In this document: piece after piece, positions 38,337 through 49,843 of the stretch
How positions within the stretch are numbered: position 1 is the first letter of the stretch
Layout: each line of letters begins with the position of its first letter
DNA from: Ashinkailepas kermadecensis
Lineage: Eukaryota > Arthropoda > Thecostraca > Neolepadidae
Length of the DNA: 64,000 nucleotides
NCBI GenBank assembly: GCA_034440615.1
Contig: JAOTOM010003835.1
Location: 27,501-91,500, forward strand
Direction: 5' to 3'
The notes under the pieces: model-generated
Databases searched by the model: none
Seen by the model: only the letters and a program-made list of their open reading frames with translations
Told to the model about the DNA's origin: nothing
Made by a program: the position numbers and the translations under genes

Positions 38337-39333
38337 ACGATGGTATGGCAGCTCGTGAAAGAGCCATTTATTAGCTATTTTGCCTTTGTGAGGATCGTTT
38401 TCAACGGTTATCGTTTGATGATGCATTCAAATTTTCCCAAAAATGTGCATCAACAACACGCAAAATTTATACTCCCGTGCGTGAACTTCTCAGCGTTTGG
38501 CTTTTCACCTTTGAAATCGGTGCTGAAACAAAAAGTCAAAAGACATGAAGTCAAAGGACAGAAAGTCAAATGGGAAAAGTAAAATGTGAAAAAGTAAACA
38601 GGGATAAAGGCAAATAAGATAGAAGTTCAACAGATAAAAATCAAAAGGTTAAAATGTAAAAGGGATAAAAGGCGACATTCCGAAACTTCTATGAGTGAAC
38701 GTTTCAGTGATAGAAGTCAAAACGACACAGGGGAAAGCGGACCAAAAGTGAAAGGGAAAGTCAAGAAGACAAAAAGTAAAGCGCAAAAAGTGAAGAGATT
38801 TCTGAAATTTAAAAGTCATCATTTTTATCCCACTAGATAAATAGACTGTTCGGTCGCCAGAAGAAAGCAGGACATTCTAAGGATTGGGTCAGTAGCGCCT
38901 GTATTTGACCCGCAAGTCACTTTCGGTAACTATTTTCGTCCCACATCAGTTTTTCCGCCACAGTTTCCAAGCGGTTTTACATAATAAGGGAAACTTTCTG
39001 TGACTTCAAATGAGCACCTATGGCACATTTCGCTGGAAAGTTTTGCAAGGTCACTTGCAAAACTTTCCAACGAATCAAGGACCGAAAACAACCAGCTGTG
39101 TAAACGACGCTGAGCGCCAGGTCCCACACCGTGCTATTGACCTTCTATTGACACCAAAACGCAGAGTTGTGTCGTAAATGGCAGGTATGAACTTCGGCTC
39201 GGATTTATTGACACATCAGAAAAATACGGCACATTATTGGCAAATCGACGCCGAAGTGCTTCAGAGAGAAGTGAGCAACAGCGGAATAGACAGCAATTTA
39301 TCAGTGTGAGATGGGCTGTCGGTACACGCAGCC
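38337..39333. other. Unassigned sequence with purine-rich stretch
   Basis: 38515-38820 is strongly A/G-rich with recurring aaagtcaaa and aaaagtg words. No N-terminal GPCR exon was recognised on the minus strand. Confidence 0.35.
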
Positions 39334-39534
39334 ATGTCGCGTCGGCTGCACGTGCTGACCCCAGCTCAGGCTGCAGTAGCACTTTATTGTCTTGCATCGT
39401 CCGACTCTGAGCCCGACGAGCCAGCAGCAGCAGGGAAAAGACACGCGAGTAACGAAGTAGACGTGCCACACCACTGCGTAACTGACGAAGAGGCGGCACC
39501 GGAGGCAGCGGAAGACCCGCCTCAGCCCGCCTGA
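39334..39534 (+). CDS. Hypothetical protein, 66 residues
   Basis: Starts MSRRLHVLTPAQAAVALYCL, followed by an acidic SDSEPDEP segment, a basic GKRH patch and a second acidic, alanine-rich tail ending at TGA. GC-rich with balanced codons. A short LT..QA..L helix followed by acidic residues resembles the N-terminus of piggyBac-type transposases, but no further motif exists. It could be an isolated exon, the remnant of a transposase, or chance. No function assigned. Confidence 0.3.
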   Translation: MSRRLHVLTPAQAAVALYCLASSDSEPDEPAAAGKRHASNEVDVPHHCVTDEEAAPEAAEDPPQPA

Positions 39535-39805
39535 GCCCCCAGTAAGCCGGGCTCAGCTGACGGAATCCCGGAGAAAATTGGCAAACACTGACTTACAGGA
39601 GCAAGATGAGATCTCTGCAGGCCCACGCATAGCTTTTGGCGTTCACGGATCCGTGGGGGCTCAGTGGCCAACGACACCAGGGGTAGCCCGGGGCTCAGTA
39701 GTCGACAACACCAGGGGTTGTTGTTATTTATAATTTCTGAAATCCAAAGCCCTGCCCATATCCCTCTTCCCGTACTTTGAGATAGCTAGAACGGTAACCG
39801 GACAA
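39535..39805. other. Unassigned sequence
   Basis: Two similar segments (gctcagt.gccaacgacaccaggggt and gctcagtagtcgacaacaccaggggt) at 39658-39720. Nothing else. Confidence 0.35.
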
Positions 39806-40565
39806 ATGTGCATAAAGAAAATGTACGCATGGAAGATAGGTGTAGGCAAATGTACGTAAGTAAATGTACGTAAGCGCAGATGTACGTATGGTAATTGTAC
39901 GTAAGCGCAGATGTACGTATGGCAGATCGACCTAAGCGCAAATGTACGGGTGAGAAATGTACGTATGCGCAAATATACGTATGCGCAAAAGTACGTATGC
40001 GTAAATGTACGTAAACGCAAATGTACGTAAATGTAGCAGTACGTAAACGTAAAAGTTTGCAAGATCAAATGTACGTATGGCCAATGTGCGTACATTTAGG
40101 CACACGTACATTTGCATTGACGCACGTTTGCTCGCACGACTTTTGCATGTACGTACATTTGCACTAGCGTATATTTTATCATACGTACATTTGCGCTCAC
40201 GTACTTTTGCGGTTACGTACAGTTGTGCATACATATATTTGCCCTGACATGCTTTTACGCTTTGTACATTTGCAATGGCGTACATTTACACATACGTACA
40301 TTTGAGCATACGTACATTTGCGCACACGTACATTTGCGCTTACGTCCATTTGCTTACGTACTTTTGCCATACGTACATTTACTCTTACGTACATCTGCCA
40401 TACGTATGTCATTTGACATACATACTTTTGCGCTATCGTACTTCTGCGCTTACGTACATCTGCCATACGTACTTTTGCGCATACGTACATTTGCTTACGT
40501 ACGTTTGCTTACGTACACCTGCTATACGTACATTCATCTTTGCGTCCTAAAATCTTTGCGTTACA
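39806..40565. repeat. Array of 16-17-bp TACGTA-containing units that switches orientation
   Basis: From 39806 to about 40090 units read gcaaatgtacgtaagc or close variants. From about 40090 to 40560 the same unit appears as its reverse complement (acgtacatttgcgctt). The array is therefore one large imperfect inverted repeat with its centre near 40090-40110. The unit core TACGTA is itself a palindrome. Open frames here are artefacts. Confidence 0.9.
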
Positions 40566-40897
40566 TTCATCTTTGCGTCCTAGAATCAGCTAGGACAGTA
40601 CCAAAACTGATGTGGCCTTATCCGTATTCGCATACTTAGGCGCAAAACACCAACGATGCTTCTTCGCGTTATGTGTATGCAGCATTGTTGCAATGAAACA
40701 TGTCTGAAGAAATTCACACATGGCACGAGAACTCGTTGACCTGCATATATTAGCCAGACACACCTTCAACTTCTCACAAAATTACCATGACGGCGCCGCA
40801 GAGGGGCATCGCTCCAGCCTTCCCGGTGATTTCTGATCCCGGTGATTGCCTTGGAGGTCCCATCGCGATCTGCGTGTCTCATAGTCATAAGCGGAAA
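40566..40897. other. Unassigned, possible 5' region of THAP exon
   Basis: An open frame from 40787 runs into the THAP start but shows no motif of its own. Confidence 0.35.
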
Positions 40898-40984
40898 ATG
40901 GTAAAATCGTGCTGTGCATGGGGTTGTTCCAAGCGCCTGGGTCACCAAAGCGATTCCGGAAACCAAATTTCGTTCCATATCAAG
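40898..40984 (+). CDS. THAP zinc-finger domain, candidate first exon (second locus)
   Basis: The ATG at 40898 gives MVKSCCAWGCSKRLGHQSDS followed by GNQISFHIK. MV.SC.A.GC is the canonical THAP start (first zinc ligand pair C-x4-C), and ISFH precedes the FP that closes the first exon product in THAP1-like genes. After codon 29 (AAG) a gt occurs, at nearly the position where THAP1 exon 1 ends (after SFHK). The donor gtgttt is weak and the unspliced frame stops after four more codons. No good second exon (W....R...C..H) found. It could be a host DNA-binding factor or a P-like transposase remnant. Confidence 0.6.
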
Positions 40985-41166
40985 GTGTTTTACTTGTAAA
41001 TACTGGCGTCCAGGATGTGTCGGCGTGTATGCTGGCTTCCCGGTGCGTGCACCCCAGTGAGAACACGTTACCTACAGCCTTCCCTCTGAACGGTAGAACT
41101 TCTGGAAGAGCCCACTCTTCTTGAATGTTCGAGGGTCTGGGAGCCGATCGCGCCTCGCCTTCTTGG
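40985..41166. other. Sequence between THAP exon and hAT remnant
   Basis: A ttacctacag acceptor-like site near 41075 is followed by a frame beginning FPLNG, reminiscent of THAP continuation, but it is out of phase with the donor and soon stops. Confidence 0.25.
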
Positions 41167-41394
41167 CTAGATACTTGTCCACTGCTGGGCTGGGATCGAA
41201 CGACGCTGTTCCCGCACTACTGATGCTGATAGTCTGTCGTTAACCGTGTCGTTTGTCATACGCATGCAGCGCCCTGACTTGATACTGTTGTAGTGTGACA
41301 TTGCTCGCTTTGTGACCATACTGTGCGGTATGACGCATATGAAGGCTGACAGTAGCCGCTTCAGCACGACTGTAGCCGTGCCCTGCATCGCCAC
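41167..41394 (-). pseudogene. hAT-family C-terminal dimerisation segment, remnant
   Basis: The minus frame contains TKRAMSHYNSIKSGRCMRM and TNDTVNDRLSASV. This corresponds to the conserved '(E/K)R..S..N.IK...R.R....(L/V)ND.L' segment near the C-terminus of hAT transposases and their domesticated relatives. Upstream catalytic parts were not found. The fragment is isolated and lies opposite in strand to the nearby THAP exon. Confidence 0.45.
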
Positions 41395-43169
41395 CAGCTT
41401 TGCACTTGCTTTTTCATGTTCTCGCTTAGAGAGTTGGATGGCAAGCCACTGGTCGCAAACTTCACTGGCGAACTGTACCCGCTGTCCTCGTCAAACAGGT
41501 AGGTTGGGGCATGGCCAAGATGCTCTCTGAATCCACCAGTGCAACTGGCTCCCAGTCATTGCTCAAGGCATGGGCGTTGTTTTGCATTCTTTCAAGGGAG
41601 CAAGTGTCCCCTCAATGTTGGCCTTGCCCCCAATAATTCCAACTTTTAGCATGGACCCTATGGATGGTGCCCCCCCCCCAATTTTCAGGGGGCAAATGGA
41701 TTGCCACTTGGGCCTGCCGATTGCCTCCATGTATTGGACCCCCACCCCCTCCAATACATTTTCAGAAATCAACGCCCCTGGCTCCAAGCCACTTCCAGTT
41801 GTGTGTACCTGGTGTCGCAGGGGAGGAAAACCGATCAATATTCCACCTATGTTACATACCTTGCATATTTACAAAGGCGTATAGCTGTATTTACCTCTTC
41901 CTTTTAGCAACACCGAAGAAAAGATCGCAAATTAATACCTAGCTCTCGTCACTCGTGTCAAGAGGCCTTGCCAGCGTCGCCCTGCTCCTCTGTGTTGTGG
42001 ATGAACGTATAGAGGGTCATGTTTTTGTGATTCCACCGTTAATAGACCCAATTGCTGGCTTTGTAGCATGCATATTTAACAGAAACATTTCACATTTGCC
42101 GTTCCTTGTCGCTTCGGCCTCACTGTAAGTGCTACCAACTTGTTACCATTTTTTTCTTGAAACAATGCACTGTTCCATGGAAAGCAATCACTTCCGCTAA
42201 TAGAACTATAATAAAAATATTTTTGTTGTTTTCTCCATTGAAACTCCTGACTAGGTGGGATTGTTCGCTCCACTAAGTGGGATTTCACGGTACTAGGTGG
42301 GACGAATCCCATCTAGTTAACATGTTGGAGGAGGCCCTGTTGTCCAGGGCTGCCATGAAGAAGGCAAAAGCCAAAATGTAGGAAGCATACCGAAAAGTTA
42401 TTTTTTAAATTTAAATGTCAATTTACGTCTCATTGTCATTAATCATCAAACTGTCACAACATTGCAACAATGAGACCATGACTTATTCACATCTGACCAA
42501 AGGTTGGTACTTCCTTCCTTGAGATAGCAACGCATATACAACACTATGAAGAAGCTTTGGATATGCAAATTCGGATGCTAACACCATGGTTTATGATGAT
42601 GGTTCACGCTCCGCCACAAGACTGATGAAAGCAAATTCATAGATGATTTCTGAGACAAGGCTTCAACTTTGCCTTAGTCTTGGACATAATTGAATATTTG
42701 TAAAAGAATGATGGTTTGTTCGATTCTTCCGAATGGTGTTTACAGCGAATTATTGCATTTTATATTTCCAATTTGCCGGCTCTTGTGCAGAAGTGAGCCC
42801 ATCGCGACTTCCTTGTCGGCTCCCTCGGGACGGGTATAGACGATACCCCCGGATGCCTGACACTGGCCCGGCACTATGCTGTGGCATCCGCGCAGTTCGC
42901 CACGCCATGCATTCAATGACGCACGAAAAACAGCCAATCCACAGAGCCTCCAGCACAAATGTCATTCAAGACCAGAGAGCCCTGGTCAAAATCGTCAATG
43001 GGAAGGCCACACAGCCGGCGCAATGTCTGATGTTGATGCAAGTGTAATCCAGTGGCGGAGCTTTGATGCGCCCGATTTTCCTCCACGTGTGCTCTGACGA
43101 CGTGACGGCCGTACAAGTGACTGCCCATGACGGCTGTCCAGCTGACCCGTCCCTGGAGATCGAGCTCAT
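41395..43169. other. Unassigned sequence, no gene seen
   Basis: Includes a poly-C run (41672-41682) and three taggtggga words at 42250-42305. A minus-strand GC-rich segment (42870-43150) is open in several frames but unrecognised. Confidence 0.3.
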
Positions 43170-43350
43170 GTCATGGTCACGTGGCGAGACGTGCGCTCAT
43201 ATCGTAGTCACGTAGCGATACACCAGCCCAACAGCCGTTCTGTGGTATGGGGATGCGAGCTGATACGTTCCTGGAGATCGAGCTCATGTCATCGTCACGT
43301 AGGGAGACATGAGCCCAACAGCCGTTCTGTGGTGAGGGGACGCGAGCTGA
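43150..43350. repeat. Imperfect duplication with cctggagatcgagctcatgtc
   Basis: ggagatcgagctcatgtcat(g/c)gtcacgt and gcccaacagccgttctgtggt each occur twice, about 110 and 80 bp apart. Confidence 0.8.
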
Positions 43351-44424
43351 CATCGCAATACTCAGCAAATGCCGCATCTGTTGCTCCCTCTGCTGGACTT
43401 TCGACAACATTCCACGGCGTCTTGCTTTGAAATTTGCTTGCATAGTATATCTCAAATTATTCACCACGTACCAGTGTCAAACACCCTTTTTTCTTCAATA
43501 GATTATTGTTGCGCTTATTTCTGGTATTGACGATTTAATACGCACGCCTACATATATTTAAGCACACCTCAGCATTCCAGTCCTAGGACATGTCACTCTA
43601 AGTCAAGCAACGTCAATCGCAAACGTATGATGGAACCTCCATCCAAAAAAATAATTTGGTAGATACCAATACAACTGGCAAGGAAATGTAAAAGGAAGCG
43701 ACGTACCTGCTATTGGCGCAGTCTATTACCTAATTATATTCCGAATATTGTTAAATTATCTTCTTATCTTGCATTACGCATCAATGCAATCTTCATATTG
43801 ATCGGACAATCTGTGTGTCTTCCACGCTCTTCGTCATGTGGAGGAAATTTGTCAGCCTCCGAATGTTGAAGGCCATTCAATTGCTCTTCTCGGTATAAGC
43901 AACAGCAAAGAATCACTATCCATCGCGTGGATGATTGAAGCCATGTGTTTGTCTAATGCGTGTCGCTTATGCTAATTCAGAGTTGAATTTGGTCATTTGG
44001 ATTAGTTCCGCACGACTCTGTAGACTTAGCAGTACGTCAAGCTTCAATCGAGCGCAGAACATTCGAGAGACTCCCCAGCTCCATCTGTTGCTAACGTGTC
44101 CAAGCCTGCACCCTCAGTGCAGGAACCTCACCGCGAAGGCTACCGGCACATGTATACGCCTACGATAACTTAAATGGGTGGACATGCAAGAGTTCTTTGG
44201 TTTGCATGTCAGTAAGAAAGATTAAAATTAAATTACATTCATAGGTGCACATAGCTGGCCACAGGCTGAGCACGAAGGTAGATTTTCATTGACGTCATGC
44301 ACGAGCGTGTACATGTTGTGCCTTCAGTGGTGGCATGGTATGTGCACATGCACATTGCATTCCTCTGCTGCAGTGTGCACCTTCACGTTTGTTGCATGTC
44401 TATGCAAAAAGATAAAAAGAGCAT
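43351..44424. other. Unassigned sequence, no gene seen
   Basis: AT-rich, short frames only. Confidence 0.3.
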
Positions 44425-44427
44425 TGT

Positions 44428-44612
44428 AAGCAACGCACTCATCAACCATAACTACACCACTCAGCACAGAACATATTAGCGCACTCATCAACCATGGCTA
44501 CACCACTCAACACCGCACATACCAGCGCACTCATCAACCAGGCTACACCACTCAACACAGCACATACCAGCGCACTCATCAACCATGCCTGCACCACTCA
44601 ACACAGCCCATA
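44428..44612. repeat. 46-bp minisatellite, 4 copies
   Basis: Unit agcgcactcatcaaccatgg followed by ctacaccactcaacaccgcacatacc; the first copy is the most diverged. Confidence 0.92.
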
Positions 44613-47600
44613 TCAAGGTATTGTCTACAATAAATATATATCGAAAAAAGCACACCGAAGTGTACCGGCATGATTTGATTTTCAGCAGTGATATCCAACT
44701 CGATATTCACTAAAGCTGCCCAGGATGGGGGAAAATCCCCCTCCACCCCCACCAGTGTTTTCCTTTCTGGATAGCCACCGAACGCATTGCGCAATCATGC
44801 TCAGATGTTGCAAACCTGCTGACAATTGAACAGTACATCTTTTGATGTTGATATTTGTGATTGAGGACCCAGGGTTACTAAGCTAGACGAAGTCAAAGTC
44901 GGGTCACTAGTTTTGTGAAGGTGTCCTTTAAATAATTTTTCCAAGAGCTCTCAAGCATAGAGATTCGAAAATACAAAAAAAAACTTCATATCCATGCATA
45001 GGTATTTCTTAAACGAATAAGACACGAATAGCTTCAATCACCGAATATCAGGTTCCCAGGTCAGGTTAAGGCCAAAACTAAATTTGTGTTTCCGTACTCA
45101 GAGATTCCAGTCTGAAAAGTATGGCACAAAACCAGGACTAAATTTCTTGAGACACATTGTCTTGTATACGCATGCTACGCTTGAAGCGCGATGTCAGGTC
45201 AGATCACGGAATCATGACCTCTTATTTATTACATGGGTTGGCATGTCTTCTAGGTGTTGTTAAATACTTGCATCTTTTCAAGGTCATTCTTGATCATTGA
45301 CACAAGTGATCTGATCCGTCCTAAGTTTATCCTCTTTCTGCAAGCAATTAAGTTATATGATTGTTTTCCAGGCAAGATTCGGATTCCGTGTGCGAAGTTT
45401 TCTCTGTCTGCTTTTATCTGCCTTCTCCCGGATTAAGTATGCCAACATTATATGAAAAGGACTTAGGTCATCCTAGATCAATGACCTAGATGGCGTGGTG
45501 TGAACCAAGTTGACCAGGTTGCAACAAGCTGTTTTTAGGATAACATTGGATGGTATTTCACGATCAAATATTACTACTTGACCTTTCGCCTAGTGTGTGG
45601 GTGCTATGTGTTTAAGCGCATCATCTAGGTTGACTTGTCCTTTGGTCATGGGTTTATTGAACTTAGCACGAAAATCACTATACAATTACGTTTAAATGCG
45701 GACCACCTAGGCCGATTATCACGCTTAATACGCGTGACCTTGACCATAGCTGTGTATCTTGATAATGGTATTGTGCTCACCAGAAGCTTAGCTGGCTATT
45801 TGTGCCAAGCTCTGCCCGAAAATGTCATTCGGGTTGCGGTTAGGAGTCGAATACCGACAAACTAGATCTGCCAGCAGTGCAACACCCAGATATTCACCTG
45901 TCATCATACCTGGAGATTGAACAGAAAAAAGGTAGATAAGGTGTCCCTACACCACTGAATAGATTGATGATGGCGCTACGCGCCAGCGAAAACCGCGTTT
46001 TTCTACGTGGTGCATAACAAACGTGTGAGGGGAACATTCTTCCTCGGCAGAATGAGGAGATCGTGGTTCCAACGGCAGTTCGCCGATTAACGCAGGAGAC
46101 CCGCGAGGCGGCTTCCCCCACCCCGACCCCTTTGGGTTATCTTGAATAGCGCTGGAAGCACTACCGCTAGTGAGCTCGAACTTTGGGCACCATTAAGTGA
46201 AGAAGCATGCTACGTATCAGATAAATCTTGAGTGCGAGGTCTTTTCAGGACAGGCTAATATGAAGTTATAAAAACATGGATAAATGCTCACAATTCGGTA
46301 CCGATTGCCCGATTAATGAAAGCCTAAAACAAATAAATGCATGCAACTTAGAACACAATTGGATATGAATATCATCCTGTCAAATTTGTCAGGTCAATCC
46401 CATCCACCAGTAACCTAATTTATGGTCATGCTAGGTCAACGTGGGCATGCATTGCATGCGTGATATTCTCGTGCTTCGTAGGTGTATGGGTGCACTTACA
46501 AGGACACAACGCTTATTTGTTGACCACACATCCATCAATGACCCAGGACATTACTAGTATCATCGCTGACTACATTGGGTGAACCGGTTTTCTTTTCAAC
46601 TTTTTATCTGCACTGAAGAGGCATTGTTCTTAATTTTCAGAGAGAAACATGCGCTAAATCTGAGTTGAGCACTCACATTTACTGTGGAGTGGGCCTCGGC
46701 TACCACCCTAAAAATACTAATCAACTTAGAGACATCATAATATAATGTCGCATGCATAACGCGATACATAGGGTGCCGAACTGGAATGAAGCTCTATGCT
46801 GTTTTTGGGTATATATAGATATACGGCAGTATGATGTTTATTTTCTTATTCAGTACGTAATTTAACTGCGAAACATGCATTGTTTACCACAGGTCTATGC
46901 AAATGCGCAGTGACCTCGCATAGCCTCATTTGACTTGGACTTGACTTGACCACATGCATGTGATAGATGTAAATGAGAGCGCTCGCCCCTTCTATATTAG
47001 TATTCACTCATACCAACGGTTTGGTGTAGCTTCCAAAGCGAAACACTGGTCCAATACCATTCAAACTCTTTCTACCCATCTCACTTGTGGCGTCATCGGT
47101 TACCTCGAGGTTAACAATATTTGATTTGATAAAATTGAATGATGGCGTTGGACCATTAATTGTATTTGTTTCATTTCGATCCGTCTATTCGTTCCCAAGT
47201 TACGAGGAGGTGAAAAAGCCCCCTCTAGTGATTGGTGCCTCGAACAATGTGCCAGTGACTGTCGGGTCAATGCAAACATATATCCTGCGTCCCAGCGCCA
47301 GAGTAATATCTATCTTGCGCTTCATGAAATCTAGATCATTAAGTGAAGCCTGGAAGCTTGGCCTTTTCCAGCGTTCCGACTATGGAAAGCATATCGCCAG
47401 CTGCCTAATCTGAGAGATGATACATCGTTATTTCGTTCCTTGATTACACTTGAGTGGCGCAAGAAAACAGCTCACGCTGCTTGTTATGCGAAATACAAAG
47501 TTGTACCTGATCTAAATAATCTTACCAACTTGTTTACTTACTGTTACTAGTGACTTTCCGGGAATGCTAGAAGAGGAGATATGTTCAAAGGGAGGGAAGG

Positions 47601-47900
47601 GAGAAGCTGTGAATCTGAAGCTATGTTTATGTTGACTTAAGCTTATGCTTTCATCATCCGTTTCATATATAATTTGTTTGTCACGAGTCCCACCTTACAG
47701 CTGGCGAGGCGGGCAGCATCTTTTTCTCTGTTCAGTGTGGTGAGCTGAATGAGTGTGCAGAACGGAGGTCCGCATGTCTGGTTATTCCAAAAGTGGAATA
47801 TAACGTGCCGTAGAGTGCCGGACCGTGTCTTCCGTGGTGAATACGTGCTGGACGCAAGGAGACACAACATGGCGCGGTCCGTAGGACTTTGGTGTTAATT
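44613..47900. other. Unassigned AT-rich sequence, no gene seen
   Basis: About 3.3 kb. The longest frame (47087-47413, plus, 108 codons) has no recognisable domain and lies in sequence with non-coding composition. Aggtca or tgacct words are frequent (45060, 45192, 45467, 46390) but without regular spacing. Confidence 0.3.
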
Positions 47901-48091
47901 CAGTGTCCTGTGCAGCCAAATGCCGAATCGTCGCTGCGGGGCATGCTGTCGAGGTCCGCCCGCAACCGGGAGAGTCGAATGCTGCCTGGTAATACAGGGC
48001 GGGACGAAGCATCCGCCCTGTATTCAAGGAGTCCGTCCCTGTTCGGCTGTTCGCCGGTTCGATCCCAGGGCAGGCGACGGTTTTTTCCGCC

Positions 48092-48830
48092 ATGGAAATG
48101 AAGGAGGCTGCCGCGAGTGTGGGGCTCGCCGAGTTAATGCGCCAGCATGTGGACGCTGCGCATCAGAGAGAAGACCGGCTTGCCGCTATGCTCGCTGGTC
48201 AAGTGAGTCCGGCACAAACCTCCGTCGCTGGACCGCTAGAGGGCGCTCCGGTCGGCACGGCGCTCGGGGTTCGAGCGCGGTTGCCTCCGTCAGCGACGCC
48301 AGCGCCCCGCCTGACCGGTGTCGCCAGCCAGCGGGGAATGTTCTACGTGGCGTGAAAAGCTGAACGGCTATGCTCACTGGCATTGATTAGCTGACTCCCA
48401 CTGAGCAGCGAGCGACTCTCTGCGCCATGTTGGACGGCAATTGGACGCGTGGCGTCAAATACGGGCTGGAGGTGGCCGACTTTAGCAGCCTGTCACGGAT
48501 GGTGGACGTCATGGAGCGCCACTTACGCAGCCAGCGCAGCGTCATCCTCGACGGGCGATAATTCTACACCCGACAGCAGCAAGTCGACGAGCCGTTCGAC
48601 GACTTCTTCATGTCGCTGAAGGAAATATCCCAGTTCTGTGACTTCAGTCCCATCTGTACTGACGACCGGTTCTGCGACCGGTTCGTGACTGGCCATCGGG
48701 ACCAGGATACGGTTCAGGTGCTGATGGCAGATAAGAATTTCACCCTTCAGATGACTGTCGACATCTACCATGCTCGAGAAAACGCAAGGCCGAATGCGGC
48801 GACGATGACGGATGGCCGGCTGCACGCTAT
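48092..48830 (+). pseudogene. Gypsy gag
   Basis: The ATG at 48092 starts MEMKEAAASVGLAELMRQHV, a helical N-terminus with a HQREDRLAAML segment, broken by a stop after GMFYVA (48355). The matrix/capsid-like part resumes in other frames: LCAMLDGNWTRGVKYGLEV (about 48420-48480), then a stop, then FDDFFMSLKEISQFCDFS, DDRFCDRFVTGHRDQDT and VDIYHARENA up to 48790. The latter three are typical of gag proteins of invertebrate gypsy elements. Confidence 0.75.
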
Positions 48831-49228
48831 GTCAGCGTACCGACGCAGCCGGAGCCACAGCAGCAGCCGCAACGCACGCCGTCCCTCTACCGGGGGACAG
48901 GAAGTGCGGCTATTGTGGCGGCGTTTGGCACACCAAGAAGGCCATGGCGGCGTGGCCTGCTCGCAGCCAACGCTGCAAGTCGTGCAACGTGTTACATCAC
49001 TTTGTTTCAGTATGCCAGCGTGGCCAGCCCCGCATCGGCAGCCAGTTACGGCGAGCCGAGCGAACTGCCACTGGACGAAGCCGAGCTCGCCTGGACGGCA
49101 TCCGGGTGCATGTGCTGACGGCGCGACGGACGCCACTGGTATGCCTGGAAGTGAAGCACACCAGCGGGTGCGGCATAATGATGTGGACACCTGACACCGG
49201 CGCCGAAACCTCGGCAATGGGCGCCTGA
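48812..49228 (+). pseudogene. Gypsy nucleocapsid and protease
   Basis: A 138-codon frame. A zinc-binding region reads CGYCGGVWHTKKAMAAWPAR, then CKSCNVLHHF and VCQRG, resembling the CxxC..H...C..C..C knuckle of this gag class. After a basic linker with RRTPLVCLEVKH comes WTPDTGAETSAMG, the DTGA active site of the retroviral-type aspartic protease, at about 49192. The frame stops at 49228, so the protease lacks its flap and second half in frame. Confidence 0.75.
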
Positions 49229-49843
49229 CAAGCCCAGCGCCTCGGGGTGGACTTGCCTACGCAATCTGCATCGTCCGAGCGTCTATTTGGAGCGGGAGGA
49301 CACGAGCTGCGCTGTGCAGGCTCGTGTCAGCGCATGCCGCGGCTGAGCCGACGTCAGCGCGCCAGTGACGCCATCCAGAGCATGGACAGCGCACTTCTGT
49401 CCTGGCTTGATAACATCTTCTTGGGCCTACCACCAGCTGACTTCCCGCGGCAAATCCGAAGCGCGAGCGCCACCCTGCCGGACGCCGCCACCACTTCACG
49501 CGAGGAACAAGCTGAAGAAGAGCATGCCGCCCCAGCTCAGGGTGCAAGTGACCAGACCAACGGCAGCACGGCCGATTCCCCCGGCCATGAACTACCCGAA
49601 GCATGAAGACATGACTCATCCTGGAGTAGTGATACGAAGCACGATGTCTTCAGGCAATGCGGACAAGGAGAGCATGTCTCAACATACGCCGCAGAGACCG
49701 CCTCGACGGCAACAAGCGGCTGCAGCCTCCACCAAGACTCATGGTGCTGCCTAAGCTGCGTCAGCCTTTCGACAGAACCGCAAGACCTAAGGACCTGGCA
49801 CGCCTACCTGGGCGAGTCATTGCTACGACAGTGAGCTGAACAC

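Noticed and set aside
40985..41124. FPLNG frame as THAP exon 2
   Set aside because: Out of phase with the exon-1 donor, lacks the conserved tryptophan and C-x2-H, and stops after 14 codons.
44613..47080. AGGTCA words as nuclear-receptor response elements
   Set aside because: Hexamers are common by chance and show no consistent DR or IR spacing.
47087..47413. 108-codon plus frame
   Set aside because: No recognisable domain, AT-rich non-coding composition, no splice or promoter evidence.
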